A DNA stretch of 64,000 nt, taken from CAVWDU01 sp963840725 (lineage in GTDB: Bacteria > Pseudomonadota > Gammaproteobacteria > Pseudomonadales > Halieaceae). Each line of letters begins with the position of its first letter. Position 1 is the stretch's first letter. Location: positions 744,001 to 808,000 of the forward strand of contig CAWIZY010000016.1 of NCBI GenBank assembly GCA_963840725.1. The letters run 5' to 3'. Below, in pieces: positions 8,864-17,458 of this stretch. The notes beneath the pieces were generated by a model that saw only the letters and a program-made list of their open reading frames with translations, did no database searches and was not told the DNA's origin. The position numbers and the translations under genes were made by a program.

Positions 8864-10069
8864 TCAGTCGGAGCGCACCTTGACCTCGCTGTGGAGAGTT
8901 CGGTGCACAGGACAGCGGTCGGCAATTTCAAGCAGTCGCTGGCGCTGCTCATCGCTGAGCGGCCCTTCGAGCTCGATGCGGCGCTGAAACTCATCCACTT
9001 TCCCCGACTGGCTTTCACAGTCCACACAGTCTTGCGCATGGAGCTTGCTGTGCCGCACCCGCACGGTGGCCGAGGTCAGTGGAATTTCCTTGCGCGCCGC
9101 ATACATATGCAGGGTCATACTGGTGCAGCTGGCCAGTGCCGCAGACAGCAGGTCGTAGGGAGACGGACCCATGTTGGCGCCACCCACAGCCGTCGGCTCA
9201 TCGACAATCAAGGCGTGACCACCGGTGTTGATGCGGGTGGTATAGCTTCCGGCGACAGTGGTGGCCACGGCGCCGCCGGCGCTGTCCGGGGCCGGATATG
9301 CCTGCGTCGATTCAGGCAGAAACCGTGAGGCCCATGCCGCCAGCACCTCACCAGCGTAACGCGAATCCGCTGCTTTACTGAGCAAATGGTCGGCATTATC
9401 GAGGCTCAGGAAGCTCTTGGGATGCTTCGCTGCTGCGAACAGCGCCGAGGCATTGTCGATCTCAACGACTGCGTCCAGCGGTGCATGCATTACCAACAGG
9501 GCCTTGCGCAGCCCCCCCACCTCCGACCGCAGATCATGCACCATCAGGTCGTCCAGCATCTGCCGCTTCACCCGGAACAACCGTCCCCCCAGATCAACCT
9601 CCGCACTGCCGCTGGACTCCAGCTCCGGTAATGAGTCGTTGAACAGATGTCGAACATGAGCGGGATCCGCCGGGGAACCTATCGTCGCCACTGCAACCGC
9701 CGAGGGTACCTGCCCGGCCGCCGCCAGCACCGCCGTTCCGCCCAGGGAGTGCCCCACCAACAATGCCGGCGCCTGATGGTGCTCCTCGAGATAGGTAACG
9801 GCCGCCAGCAGATCCTGGATGTTGGATGAAAAACTGGTGTCGGCGAAATCACCCCCACTCTGGCCAAGGCCTGTAAAATCAAAGCGCAGCACCCCGATTC
9901 CCCGCGCATTCAGCGCACTGCTCAAATGGGCCGCTGCCTTGAGATTCTTGGAACAGGTGAAGCAGTGGGCAAAGAGCGCCCAGGCGCGCACCTCGATATC
10001 AGGTGTGTCGAGGAGACCGGCGAGAAGATGGCCGTCGGGACTACTGAACTGGATGCGTTGACTGGGCAT
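8864..10069 (-). CDS. Alpha/beta hydrolase fused to OsmC-family peroxidase domain
   Basis: A 401-residue fusion. Residues 1-250 are an alpha/beta hydrolase with nucleophile elbow G-H-S-L-G-G (about residue 100) and catalytic His in N-A-D-H-L-L. Residues 270-400 are an OsmC-like domain with both expected cysteines, in L-A-S-C-T-S-M-T-L and D-R-C-P-V-H-R. OsmC proteins reduce organic hydroperoxides through these two thiols, so the fusion may hydrolyse peroxidised esters and detoxify the product; that coupling is inference. The architecture is known in proteobacteria. The start at ATG 10069 is preferred over the in-frame ATG at 10084. Confidence 0.9.
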   Translation of the reverse strand: MPSQRIQFSSPDGHLLAGLLDTPDIEVRAWALFAHCFTCSKNLKAAAHLSSALNARGIGVLRFDFTGLGQSGGDFADTSFSSNIQDLLAAVTYLEEHHQAPALLVGHSLGGTAVLAAAGQVPSAVAVATIGSPADPAHVRHLFNDSLPELESSGSAEVDLGGRLFRVKRQMLDDLMVHDLRSEVGGLRKALLVMHAPLDAVVEIDNASALFAAAKHPKSFLSLDNADHLLSKAADSRYAGEVLAAWASRFLPESTQAYPAPDSAGGAVATTVAGSYTTRINTGGHALIVDEPTAVGGANMGPSPYDLLSAALASCTSMTLHMYAARKEIPLTSATVRVRHSKLHAQDCVDCESQSGKVDEFQRRIELEGPLSDEQRQRLLEIADRCPVHRTLHSEVKVRSD

Positions 10070-10438
10070 GGCGTTCTCACACAATAGCTGGGTCTCTGCA
10101 TACTGGCGGTTTTCGAAGCGGCCCGCAATTCGCAGTGGCAGCTGCGCTGCTACAGAAGCACCCTGCCCCGAACAGAAACAGAAACAGAAACAGAAACAGA
10201 AACAGAAACAGAAACAGACCTGATCATCGGCAATTGCACCTGCCCGGTGAATGGCAAAAGCAGATTAGGGATTACTGAAACTTTCCACCCCCGGTCACTG
10301 TCTTAAACCCGGGTCTGGCGCAGGGACCATAAAGATCGCTCACTGCCCCTGGCCACGACCCCCTGCCATCCAAGGGTGCCGGGGCAGAGAAAACCACTGT
10401 ACTGACTCACAGCTTCACGCCCGACGAGGAGACTACCG
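10070..10438. other. Intergenic region with CAGAAA hexanucleotide repeat
   Basis: 369 bp between divergently oriented genes with no convincing ORF. It contains the seven-unit CAGAAA repeat described separately and the ribosome site (GAGGAGA at about 10427) of the DUF547 gene. No clear sigma70 pair was identified. Confidence 0.6.
10173..10217 (+). repeat. Hexanucleotide tandem repeat CAGAAA x7
   Basis: Seven perfect CAGAAA units from 10173 to 10214 followed by a partial CAG. It lies 104 bp upstream of the hydrolase-OsmC start (on the other strand) and 220 bp upstream of the DUF547 gene. This is a typical substrate for slipped-strand copy-number variation. Confidence 0.98.
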
Positions 10439-11242
10439 GTGAAGACCCCCTTGAATGGCTTATTTCTGGTGCTGACTTTGCTGCTGACTTTGCTGCTGAC
10501 GGCCGCCAACCCCGCTGCGGTTCAAGCCAATCAGGCAGCCCACTACCGGCTCGCATTAGAGTCATGGGCTGCGCTGCTCGAGTCCCACGTGGACGAGGCC
10601 GGACGTATTGATTTTAACGCCGTTGCGGCCGCTCCCCAGCAGCTCAGCAACTATATTGATGCTATCGAGTCCTACGGGCCCGCATCACACCCTGAGGACT
10701 TCACCGATCGCAATACGGTCTTGGCTTTCCACGCCAACACCTATAACGCACTGGCCATGTGGGGTGTCATAGAACGCGGCATTCCCGACGGGTTCACCAG
10801 CTTCTTTCAGCGCGCTGCTTTTTTCAAGTTTCGGACGGTGAAAATCGCAGGGCAAAAGACCAACCTTTACGACTATGAGAACAAGGTAATACGACCCTTG
10901 AACGAGCCGCGAATACACTTCGCGCTCAATTGCATGGTGCGCGATTGTCCGCGTCTCCCCAGACAAGCTTTTGTTGCAGAAACACTCGATCAACAACTGG
11001 AACAGGCCGCCATTGAGTTTTTTCAGCACCCGCGTAAATTGCAGGTAGACCACGATGCCAGGGAAATCCGAGTCTCCGCCATACTGGACTTCTACACCAG
11101 TGATTTCGTGTCATCCGGCCGCGCTGAAGATCTGCCGGAGTACATCAATCGCTATCTGCAACAACCACTGCCCCGCAATTACCGGGTCAAGTTTATCGAC
11201 TACGACTGGCGTATCAACCGACAGCCGGAAACCGCGCCTTAG
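10439..11242 (+). CDS. DUF547 domain-containing exported protein
   Basis: 267 residues with a GTG start and a GAGGAGA ribosome site. The signal peptide is leucine-rich (two tandem 12-bp repeats encode L-T-L-L) and ends near Q-A-N-Q-A. The mature part has the DUF547 signature: F-H-A-N-T-Y-N-A-L, then L-Y-D-Y-E-N-K-V-I-R and R-I-H-F-A-L-N-C-M-V-R-D-C-P, with conserved Cys and His that give the domain its protease-like (transglutaminase-fold) appearance. The family is common and uncharacterised in gammaproteobacteria. A periplasmic location is expected. The leucine repeat could vary in length and change the signal peptide core. Confidence 0.88.
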   Translation: MKTPLNGLFLVLTLLLTLLLTAANPAAVQANQAAHYRLALESWAALLESHVDEAGRIDFNAVAAAPQQLSNYIDAIESYGPASHPEDFTDRNTVLAFHANTYNALAMWGVIERGIPDGFTSFFQRAAFFKFRTVKIAGQKTNLYDYENKVIRPLNEPRIHFALNCMVRDCPRLPRQAFVAETLDQQLEQAAIEFFQHPRKLQVDHDAREIRVSAILDFYTSDFVSSGRAEDLPEYINRYLQQPLPRNYRVKFIDYDWRINRQPETAP

Positions 11243-11278
11243 CGAGCAAGTAAGGTCAACTACTTCATTTCCGATGGA

Positions 11279-11608
11279 TCAATGGCTGTCTCCGGATGCT
11301 ATCGGCGCCCAGGACGAAAGCGCCAGCGATACCTCCAGGGCATTGCTTTCCTGCCTGACAGGCTGGCCGATCATTTCATCGTAGGCCGAGCTATGTCTCA
11401 GCGTAAGTTGACGCAGCGGCACATCTTGCAGGGCATCACGAGCGGCATTCAAGGAATGTCGCCTGAATATGCCGCCGTCCTCGTCGATCAGGAGCGCTTC
11501 TTCCCCATCGACTATTACCGTGACCTGGTAGAGGGCCTGCTCCAGAGAATGAATCACCATCACGAAGGGTTCGCTACTTTGCCGCAGATCATTGATACTG
11601 ATTTTCAC
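11279..11608 (-). CDS. DUF6482 family protein
   Basis: 109 residues. It shows the pattern of the small DUF6482 proteins: an H-S-L-E-Q-A-L-Y-Q-V-T-V strand early, V-D-G-E-E-A-L-L-I-D-E-D-G in the middle and a C-terminal S-A-Y-D-E-M-I-G motif. GTG 11608 is chosen because GGAG sits 8 nt upstream; an in-frame TTG at 11638 lacks a site. Cytoplasmic, function unknown. It is convergent with the DUF547 gene. Confidence 0.75.
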   Translation of the reverse strand: MKISINDLRQSSEPFVMVIHSLEQALYQVTVIVDGEEALLIDEDGGIFRRHSLNAARDALQDVPLRQLTLRHSSAYDEMIGQPVRQESNALEVSLALSSWAPIASGDSH

Positions 11609-11668
11609 TAAAACGACTCCGTTACCGCTAAAGGCCAATGGCTGGCGGGGCTATCCTGCGCGGATGTT

Positions 11669-11714
11669 GCCGGGTCGCCGGACCGCCGGGTCGCCGGGTC
11701 GCCGGGCCGCCGGA
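11669..11714. repeat. Degenerate 8-bp GC-rich tandem repeat
   Basis: A run of CGCCGGGT-type octamers with a few substitutions (about six units) in the 293-bp intergenic stretch between the DUF6482 and small Cys-rich genes. I saw no gene in this stretch. Confidence 0.85.
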
Positions 11715-11901
11715 TCAACGCCCCATTCCGGGATAGACCGCCATATTCAGGGAGAGCAGTCCCTGACTGTAGCGTGTTTCAGCGCCGAGGTTAAGACCGC
11801 GAAGGGCCTGGCCAGCAGCAAAGGCAAACAACCGTCTCGCGATAAGGTGATCGCACTGCTCGGGCCTTGCGTATGCAATAGCTGAACAAACTGGATAGTG
11901 T

Positions 11902-12093
11902 ATGCCTACTCAAACAGAAAAAGATAACGCAAGCCGCGCCACTGCGAGCCCGCACAACACGGCTGCCATGTGGCCGCGTCTGCCCTGTCGAGGTTGTACC
12001 ACCGACTGCAAGGACTATGACCAATGCGACGGTAGACCCTGGCGCATGCGCTCGGCAGGACCCGATAGCCCCACTGCGAAGAGCGGCGGCTAG
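11902..12093 (+). CDS. Small cysteine-rich protein coupled to Cry-DASH
   Basis: A 63-residue ORF with a compact core L-P-C-R-G-C-T-T-D-C followed by K-D-Y-D-Q-C-D-G-R-P-W-R-M. The spacing C-x2-C-x3-C-x5-C suggests a metal or disulfide knot. The tail is low-complexity. It ends 2 nt before the TTG start of the photolyase-like gene, so translation is probably coupled. I recognise the R-G-C-x-x-D-C and D-G-R-P-W-R-M pattern only vaguely from other gammaproteobacterial small ORFs and give no function. The ribosome site is weak. Confidence 0.55.
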   Translation: MPTQTEKDNASRATASPHNTAAMWPRLPCRGCTTDCKDYDQCDGRPWRMRSAGPDSPTAKSGG

Positions 12094-12095
12094 AC

Positions 12096-13388
12096 TTGAC
12101 CGATATCTATTGGTTTCAGAACGACCTGCGACTCGAGGATAACCCGGGGCTGCTTGAGCACCAGCACGCTGAACAGCTGTTACTGGTTTACTGCTGGCCG
12201 GTCTCGAGGCCCTGGTGCAATGTAACGGGCATAGGCCCTCAGCGCAGGCGCTTTGTGCTGGAAAGCCTGGCGGAACTGAGCAGTCAATTGGCTGAACTGG
12301 GTCAAAGTCTGTTGGTACTGCCGGGCTCGCCCCATACTCAGCTGCCCGCGTTGGCGCGACGGATAGGTGCGAGCCAGATCGGCACCTCGCTGTCCCCCGG
12401 CTACTACGAGAGGCAGACTCGAGAGCACCTGCATCAGGTGTTGGACATCCCGCTACACGTTCACCCTGGGAATACCTTGTTTACACAGGACCAACTCCCT
12501 TCTGCCGGAGGCAGACTGCCAAAACACTTCACGCCGTTTAAAAGGGCTGTATCTGAATGCAGTTTTTCGCCTCCAGGACCCTCACCCGAGACGCTTCCCG
12601 CCCCCCCCCGACCTCCGTTCCCGGCACTGGAATCACCCTCCTGCAGAGCCGCTATAGCGCTGCCTGTGCGCGGCGGCAGTGCCGCGGGTGAACAGCGCAT
12701 GCAACGCTGGATTTTTGAGCAACAGGCCATCAGGAACTACGCCCAGACACGCAATACACTGGATGGCCTCGGCGGCAGCAGTACGCTCTCACCCTGGCTG
12801 GCGCTGGGGTGTCTGTCCGCGCGACAAGTTGCCTCGGCAATCCAGAGATTCGAACAAGCCGAAGTGTCGAACGAGTCTACCCGATGGCTCTACGACGAGT
12901 TGCTATGGCGAGAATTTTTTCACTGGCGGGCACTGGCCGACGACATCAGCCTGTTTCAAGCGGGAAGCAGCCCCGGCAAGCTGAAACACTGCACCTTCGA
13001 GCCCAGAAACTTCGCACGCTGGTGCCAGGGCGACACTAACTTCCCCCTGGTCAACGCACTCATGCATCAGCTGCTTGCGACGGGCTGGATGAGTAATCGC
13101 GGCCGGCAGATAGCGGCCAGTTGCCTGATCAATGAACTGGGCATCGACTGGCGCTATGGCGCTGCTTTTTTCGAGAAACACCTGCTGGACTATGACGTCG
13201 CCAGCAATTACGGCAACTGGCAGTACATAGCCGGAGCCGGGGCAGACCCTCGAGGGGGGCGGCACTTCAACCAGGAGAAGCAGGCCGCGGAACACGACCC
13301 CGAAGGGGTTTTCATCCGCAAGTGGGCCGGTGCCCGACCACAACAGCCCGATTTTGTCGTGGATGCCGCCGACTGGCCACTGGCCTGA
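12096..13388 (+). CDS. Cryptochrome/photolyase, DASH type
   Basis: 430 residues. The N-terminal antenna domain begins D-I-Y-W-F-Q-N-D-L-R-L-E-D-N. The FAD domain has the Cry-DASH block T-G-W-M-S-N-R-G-R-Q, then L-G-I-D-W-R-Y-G-A and D-Y-D-V-A-S-N-Y-G-N-W-Q-Y, with E-L-L-W-R-E-F-F-H-W as the FAD-binding helix. DASH proteins repair cyclobutane dimers in single-stranded or looped DNA using blue light and may also signal. The TTG start is dictated by homology at the second residue onward and sits 2 nt after the preceding small ORF. The central linker is proline-rich (about residues 160-185), longer than usual. Confidence 0.92.
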   Translation: MTDIYWFQNDLRLEDNPGLLEHQHAEQLLLVYCWPVSRPWCNVTGIGPQRRRFVLESLAELSSQLAELGQSLLVLPGSPHTQLPALARRIGASQIGTSLSPGYYERQTREHLHQVLDIPLHVHPGNTLFTQDQLPSAGGRLPKHFTPFKRAVSECSFSPPGPSPETLPAPPRPPFPALESPSCRAAIALPVRGGSAAGEQRMQRWIFEQQAIRNYAQTRNTLDGLGGSSTLSPWLALGCLSARQVASAIQRFEQAEVSNESTRWLYDELLWREFFHWRALADDISLFQAGSSPGKLKHCTFEPRNFARWCQGDTNFPLVNALMHQLLATGWMSNRGRQIAASCLINELGIDWRYGAAFFEKHLLDYDVASNYGNWQYIAGAGADPRGGRHFNQEKQAAEHDPEGVFIRKWAGARPQQPDFVVDAADWPLA

Positions 13389-13467
13389 CACCCCGAAGAT
13401 GGCTCACAGACTCTGCGTCACCCGCCGATTCTCATAGCGCTGAGCAGCGCGGCTGAAAGTATCAGCG

Positions 13468-13881
13468 CTAGAGTGGCAACCGCGGTGAGCTGTAAACGCA
13501 TCCGCGCATAATAGGTGGGTTGTGCCTGAAACAGGCCATCCTGCGTTCAACGACGACAGTGAATGGAAACAACAGCGAACACAGAATAAAAAACATCGGC
13601 GGCGACAATAGCGCATGGCCGAAGAAAGCCACGATAACCACCCCGTTGCTTAACAACAGCGCCTGCGGGCTCCGCCGTATCAGCGCCAGGCCCCACCATA
13701 CCCCTACCAGAAAACAGATGATTGCGAGGGCATAACTCGCCAGAACCGCTCCATAGACCGCTCCGCGGTCCGGATCCAGATAAATGAGCAGCGGTGCGGC
13801 GCAAAATGGCAGCAGACCGGCCCTGCCCAGTACGGTCGCTACGCGGGGACGGTCATGAAGTGTTGCGAAATGGTCATGCAT
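13468..13881 (-). CDS. DUF3429-type small membrane protein
   Basis: 137 residues with about five hydrophobic segments. The order V-L-G-R-A-G-L-L-P-F, then Y-A-L-A-I-I-C-F-L-V-G-V-W-W-G-L-A-L matches DUF3429 inner-membrane proteins. ATG 13881 is selected because the preceding 72 codons of the open frame are not membrane-like and read as ordinary intergenic coding noise; the GGAG upstream is unusually close. It lies downstream of the APC permease on the same strand. Confidence 0.7.
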   Translation of the reverse strand: MHDHFATLHDRPRVATVLGRAGLLPFCAAPLLIYLDPDRGAVYGAVLASYALAIICFLVGVWWGLALIRRSPQALLLSNGVVIVAFFGHALLSPPMFFILCSLLFPFTVVVERRMACFRHNPPIMRGCVYSSPRLPL

Positions 13882-14097
13882 GCTCCAGTTTACCCGGCCA
13901 TGGGCCGCTGGCTGATAGTTTGCGCGCGATGGCCTTGAAAAGGCCTGCAGGCGCCGCCCGGTCTGGCCAAGCAGGCCGTATTTTGCCAAAAATACCAGAT
14001 GCCAGCGAGTGCCAGTGGCGCGAGAATCGCCCTGCCCTTGCCGCAGGGCGGCCTCTACACCGCTGCGCAATACCGCTGGATGGAAGGCCGGGGGCAC

Positions 14098-15381
14098 TCA
14101 GGAGCGGGGGTCGAATGGCGTTTGCCCGGGCCTGCCAGACGCCTGCCCGATCTTCAGGGTCAGCAGATAAAAAAGTCCGCCGGACACTACCACCCCGGCA
14201 CACATCAGCGCCTCAACAGGCCGCTGAACCACGGTGTATACCAGTGTCCAGCCCGTGATTCCGAGAAACAGAATCGGCGGCAGGGGGTATAGCCAGAGCT
14301 CATAGGGCCGGGCCTCGGGCAACAACCTGCGGCGCAGTATGAAAACGCCTAGCACCGCAAAGAACGTGTTCAGGGCCATGGTGGCGCCTGAAAAAACCAG
14401 AATGCGTTCGAACGATGAAGTCCACAGGAAGGCCAGGGTGACCGATGACTGGACCAGTATCGCAGTGACCGGCACCCCATCTGTGTTGACCCTGGCCAGG
14501 CGGTGGAAGACAACGAAATCCTCGCCTATAGCCTGCAGCACCCGGGGTCCGGCCAAAACCATCGCACTGACCGTCGAGGTCAGGAGCAGCGCGAGAATAA
14601 GGCCCATGACAGCAGCGCCAGTTGGGCCAAAAACCGCGCCGGCGGCTATAAAACCGATTTCTACCTGACCGGCCATGGCATCTATGGGGGTGGTGAAAAG
14701 GAACGTGTAATTAAGCAATAGATAGCATGCACCGACCAGCACTGTGCTGGAAACCAGTATGACCGGCAGCTGTTTGCGCGGCTGCTCCAACTCGCCACTG
14801 ATATAGGTCGCCGCGTTCCAGCCCGAGAACGCATAGTTCACAAATATTAACGAGATCGCAAAGCTACCACTGAGCAACAAGCCCGCATCGCCCGGCCGAG
14901 GTCCAAACTCAATGGGCTGCGGTTGGTCTATCCAGACCAGCGCCAGCAGCGAGAACCCCACAATCAACAGCAGCTTCAGTGCAGTCAAGCCACTTTGCAG
15001 GCCACCGCTGCCGGCGTGGTTACTGCAGTGCACCGCGGTCAAAATCAGCACCAGCCCGGTGGCCATCAGCTGCGGCGAAATCGCTGGGAACACGGCAGAG
15101 AAATAGTTACCGAAAGTGAGGGCAGCAAGCGCCGTCGGCGCCGCAAAACCAACCGTGGCCGATACCCAGCCGGAAACAAACCCTGCGGCAGGGTGATAGA
15201 TCACCGTCAGGAAGTTGTACTCGCCGCCAGAGCGCGGCAAGGATGCCCCGAGTTCGGCATAGCATAAGGCGCCGCAAAGTGCCGACAGACCTCCGACCAC
15301 CCATAGCATCAGCAAGACGAATCCCGAGCGAATCTCCAGCAACTGAAAACCCAGGCTGGTAAAGACGCCGGTGCCGATCAT
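14098..15381 (-). CDS. APC-family amino-acid permease, N terminus unresolved
   Basis: A 12-TM-type amino acid/polyamine/organocation permease; 427 residues from the first ATG. That ATG falls inside TM1, at the conserved M-I-G-T-G-V-F-T-S-L-G motif that binds substrate, so the true start must be upstream. The frame remains open upstream to a TAG at 15481-15483 and encodes a TM1-like T-A-A-A-A-I-I-I-A-N, but holds no ATG, GTG or TTG. An ATC at 15441 preceded by AGGGG at ideal spacing is the best candidate; a damaged 5' end is the alternative. Other visible parts are G-A-L-C-Y-A-E-L-G (TM2) and the many helices typical of the family. The substrate is unknown. Confidence 0.85.
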   Translation of the reverse strand: MIGTGVFTSLGFQLLEIRSGFVLLMLWVVGGLSALCGALCYAELGASLPRSGGEYNFLTVIYHPAAGFVSGWVSATVGFAAPTALAALTFGNYFSAVFPAISPQLMATGLVLILTAVHCSNHAGSGGLQSGLTALKLLLIVGFSLLALVWIDQPQPIEFGPRPGDAGLLLSGSFAISLIFVNYAFSGWNAATYISGELEQPRKQLPVILVSSTVLVGACYLLLNYTFLFTTPIDAMAGQVEIGFIAAGAVFGPTGAAVMGLILALLLTSTVSAMVLAGPRVLQAIGEDFVVFHRLARVNTDGVPVTAILVQSSVTLAFLWTSSFERILVFSGATMALNTFFAVLGVFILRRRLLPEARPYELWLYPLPPILFLGITGWTLVYTVVQRPVEALMCAGVVVSGGLFYLLTLKIGQASGRPGQTPFDPRS

Positions 15382-15830
15382 GTTGGCGATAATAATCGCG
15401 GCGGCAGCTGTTGGCCTGAATGTGCCGGTCTGGATAGCGATCGCGATACCCCTGAAGCGAACCTGAAAACCGACAGTAGCCTACCAAAGCGCCCTTGTTA
15501 CACAAGTAAACAGCTGATTCATCTGCTGTCAGCCGCGGCTGACAGCCTCGCCCGGCCGCTGTCGGGCCTGATGGAACTTTTCCAATGGTCGGTGATCTAA
15601 GCGCCTCGAAGGTTCTGAACATCTTTGACGACACCCGAGTCGCCGTTATGGGCTTGGCGCAGCAGGTCATCATGCTGTCGCCTGTAGCCATATCGGTCCA
15701 GCCCGAATGCGCCCAAGCTGCTTCATGTCACTGTGGACGACGCCGCCCTCAGCCCCAATCGGCTCGCTGGCCGTCCACCCTGGCAAGGCCAACGACAACA
15801 GCACCCCAATCCAGCCTGAGGAGATACCGT
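15382..15830. other. Intergenic region between divergent permease and secreted-protein genes
   Basis: 449 bp from the first permease ATG to the GTG at 15831. The first 100 bp probably encode the missing permease N terminus on the minus strand. The rest holds the 22-bp palindrome at 15525-15546 and the GAGGAGA ribosome site at 15819. Several long frames cross here but look like shadows. Confidence 0.6.
15525..15546. promoter_or_regulatory. 22-bp perfect palindrome
   Basis: Each half is GCTGTCAGCCG, followed by its reverse complement without a spacer. It sits upstream of both the permease (minus) and the secreted protein (plus). As DNA it could be a dimeric regulator site; as RNA it would form a strong hairpin. 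There is no T run, so a simple terminator is unlikely. Confidence 0.6.
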
Positions 15831-17249
15831 GTGCGCAAACGATTGATCTGGCTCGCCGCCCTGATTGCAGCCCTGGCGGGACCCGCTATGGCGTCAAGCT
15901 ATCAGGGGGTATCCGCAGACAACATCTACAAGTCCAAGCAGCAACGCTACGGTCACCTGAAATACATGGGCTTTTACGCCTCGGCTATGCAACATTGGAA
16001 CTTTACCAGCGAGCTGGCGCCCTTCACCAACCTTACCTGGGTGGACACATCCAATCAGGACAAGATTCTGGCTCGCGTTCAGGAGGCTCGGGACGCCGGG
16101 GTCGGCGTTGTACTGAGCGTACAGCCATTGGTGTTTAACGCCGATTATGAGCTCCGGGACGACTACCTCTACAGGCTCGCGACCCTCCAGCAGTCTCTTC
16201 TGTCGGCGGGACTGATAGACCAGATCACCATGGTCTATCCAGTCGATGAGCCCTACCGCCACGCTGCGAAACGCCCGGCAACGACCCGCGGTCAGATACG
16301 CCAGGCGATCAAGCGCGTAAACCGTGAACTGAACACGCTGTTTCCAGGCAAGCCGCTTGGGGTTATTTTTAGCCATGGCGAAGTCCTGCGGGAAGATTTC
16401 CAAATCCCCGAGTCCTATGACTGGATAGGCTTTGACTGTTACCACAGCCTGTTTGATTGCGACAACCGGCCGCAGACCGATCACTACCGAAAACTGCTCA
16501 AGCGCATGACCCCTGAGCAATCGCTGATGGCGGTACCCCAGGCCTGGGTTCGCTACGATGACTACGAGAGGGAATCGGATGAAAGCGAGGCAGACTATGC
16601 GGACAGAAAGGAACGCATGGCAGGGCAGTTGCGCAAGCGGTTGTTGCATAATTACGAAATCGCCTTGAGTGAACCTCGTGTTATCGCCTTTATCCCTTTT
16701 CTGTGGTCTATGGAAGCAGCTCCGGGCAAGTCGGAGAACGCAGGCTTTGGTCTGGGCGACTTTGCATCTCGGTTCCCCCGGGGCGGCGACGGGTTTCAGC
16801 GGCTAATGGAAGATATTGGCAGGCAGATTGTCACTGGCACACAGCGGTATCCGAATCTGTCGCGCCGACAAACAGAGTCTCACCGCTTGCGTCCCAAGAA
16901 CGACTACCAGCTGCGTATTCTGGATGTGGCCGACAACGGCACCGTCAGTGCCTGGGGCTACAACAGAGCGCTGCCGCACAAAAGCTTGCGCATGCAGGTG
17001 GCGGTCTTTCATGAGGGCAGGCAGGTTTACATCTCCAAGCGCCGCCGCAGCTTCATTCTGGATGATTTCGGCGTTCCGGGTGGACCGAGGCCGCACAACC
17101 CCATCGGGGTACACGGGTTTCGGCATACCGTGCCACGGGATGTACTGACCGCGCTGAGCGGCGAGACGGTGGTCGTCGAGGTGCGCATCTTTGGTGACCG
17201 TGCAAAAAAAGACAATTACCGGCGGACACGGGTGCTGCAGATCTGGTGA
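15831..17249 (+). CDS. Secreted TIM-barrel-like protein of unknown function (glycoside-hydrolase-like)
   Basis: 472 residues from GTG 15831, which has GAGGAGA 5 nt upstream and opens a clean signal peptide (R-K-R-L-I-W-L-A-A-L-I ending A-M-A). The mature protein has beta-strand ends with acidic residues reminiscent of glycoside hydrolase barrels: M-V-Y-P-V-D-E-P-Y-R and Y-D-W-I-G-F-D-C-Y-H-S. It ends with a beta-rich C-terminal domain of about 110 residues. I do not recognise the family, and the catalytic assignment is only suggestive. Upstream in-frame sequence to 15585 is open but lacks a ribosome site. Confidence 0.75.
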   Translation: MRKRLIWLAALIAALAGPAMASSYQGVSADNIYKSKQQRYGHLKYMGFYASAMQHWNFTSELAPFTNLTWVDTSNQDKILARVQEARDAGVGVVLSVQPLVFNADYELRDDYLYRLATLQQSLLSAGLIDQITMVYPVDEPYRHAAKRPATTRGQIRQAIKRVNRELNTLFPGKPLGVIFSHGEVLREDFQIPESYDWIGFDCYHSLFDCDNRPQTDHYRKLLKRMTPEQSLMAVPQAWVRYDDYERESDESEADYADRKERMAGQLRKRLLHNYEIALSEPRVIAFIPFLWSMEAAPGKSENAGFGLGDFASRFPRGGDGFQRLMEDIGRQIVTGTQRYPNLSRRQTESHRLRPKNDYQLRILDVADNGTVSAWGYNRALPHKSLRMQVAVFHEGRQVYISKRRRSFILDDFGVPGGPRPHNPIGVHGFRHTVPRDVLTALSGETVVVEVRIFGDRAKKDNYRRTRVLQIW

Positions 17250-17458
17250 TCCATGCACTGCAGGCCCACTGCCTGCAGCCCAGGTGTCAGCTGACCCGGC
17301 TGTCCTGAACACTGCGGAAAGGCACCCCATCCCGCAAGCCGCTTCTGATTCGGGCATGCGCCGGCCTGCTTGCTCGCCTTGCGGGTGGGCTGCTATCTTG
17401 CTCCCTTCGGCTGTCGCTGCGTCCTGCGTCCGCCACTCCCGGCAGCAGGAACCCCATT

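Noticed and set aside
10173..10217. Hexamer array as part of a coding sequence
   Set aside because: No ORF with start and ribosome site covers it.
13882..14097. N-terminal extension of the DUF3429 protein
   Set aside because: Not membrane-like, no start with ribosome site, abuts the permease stop.
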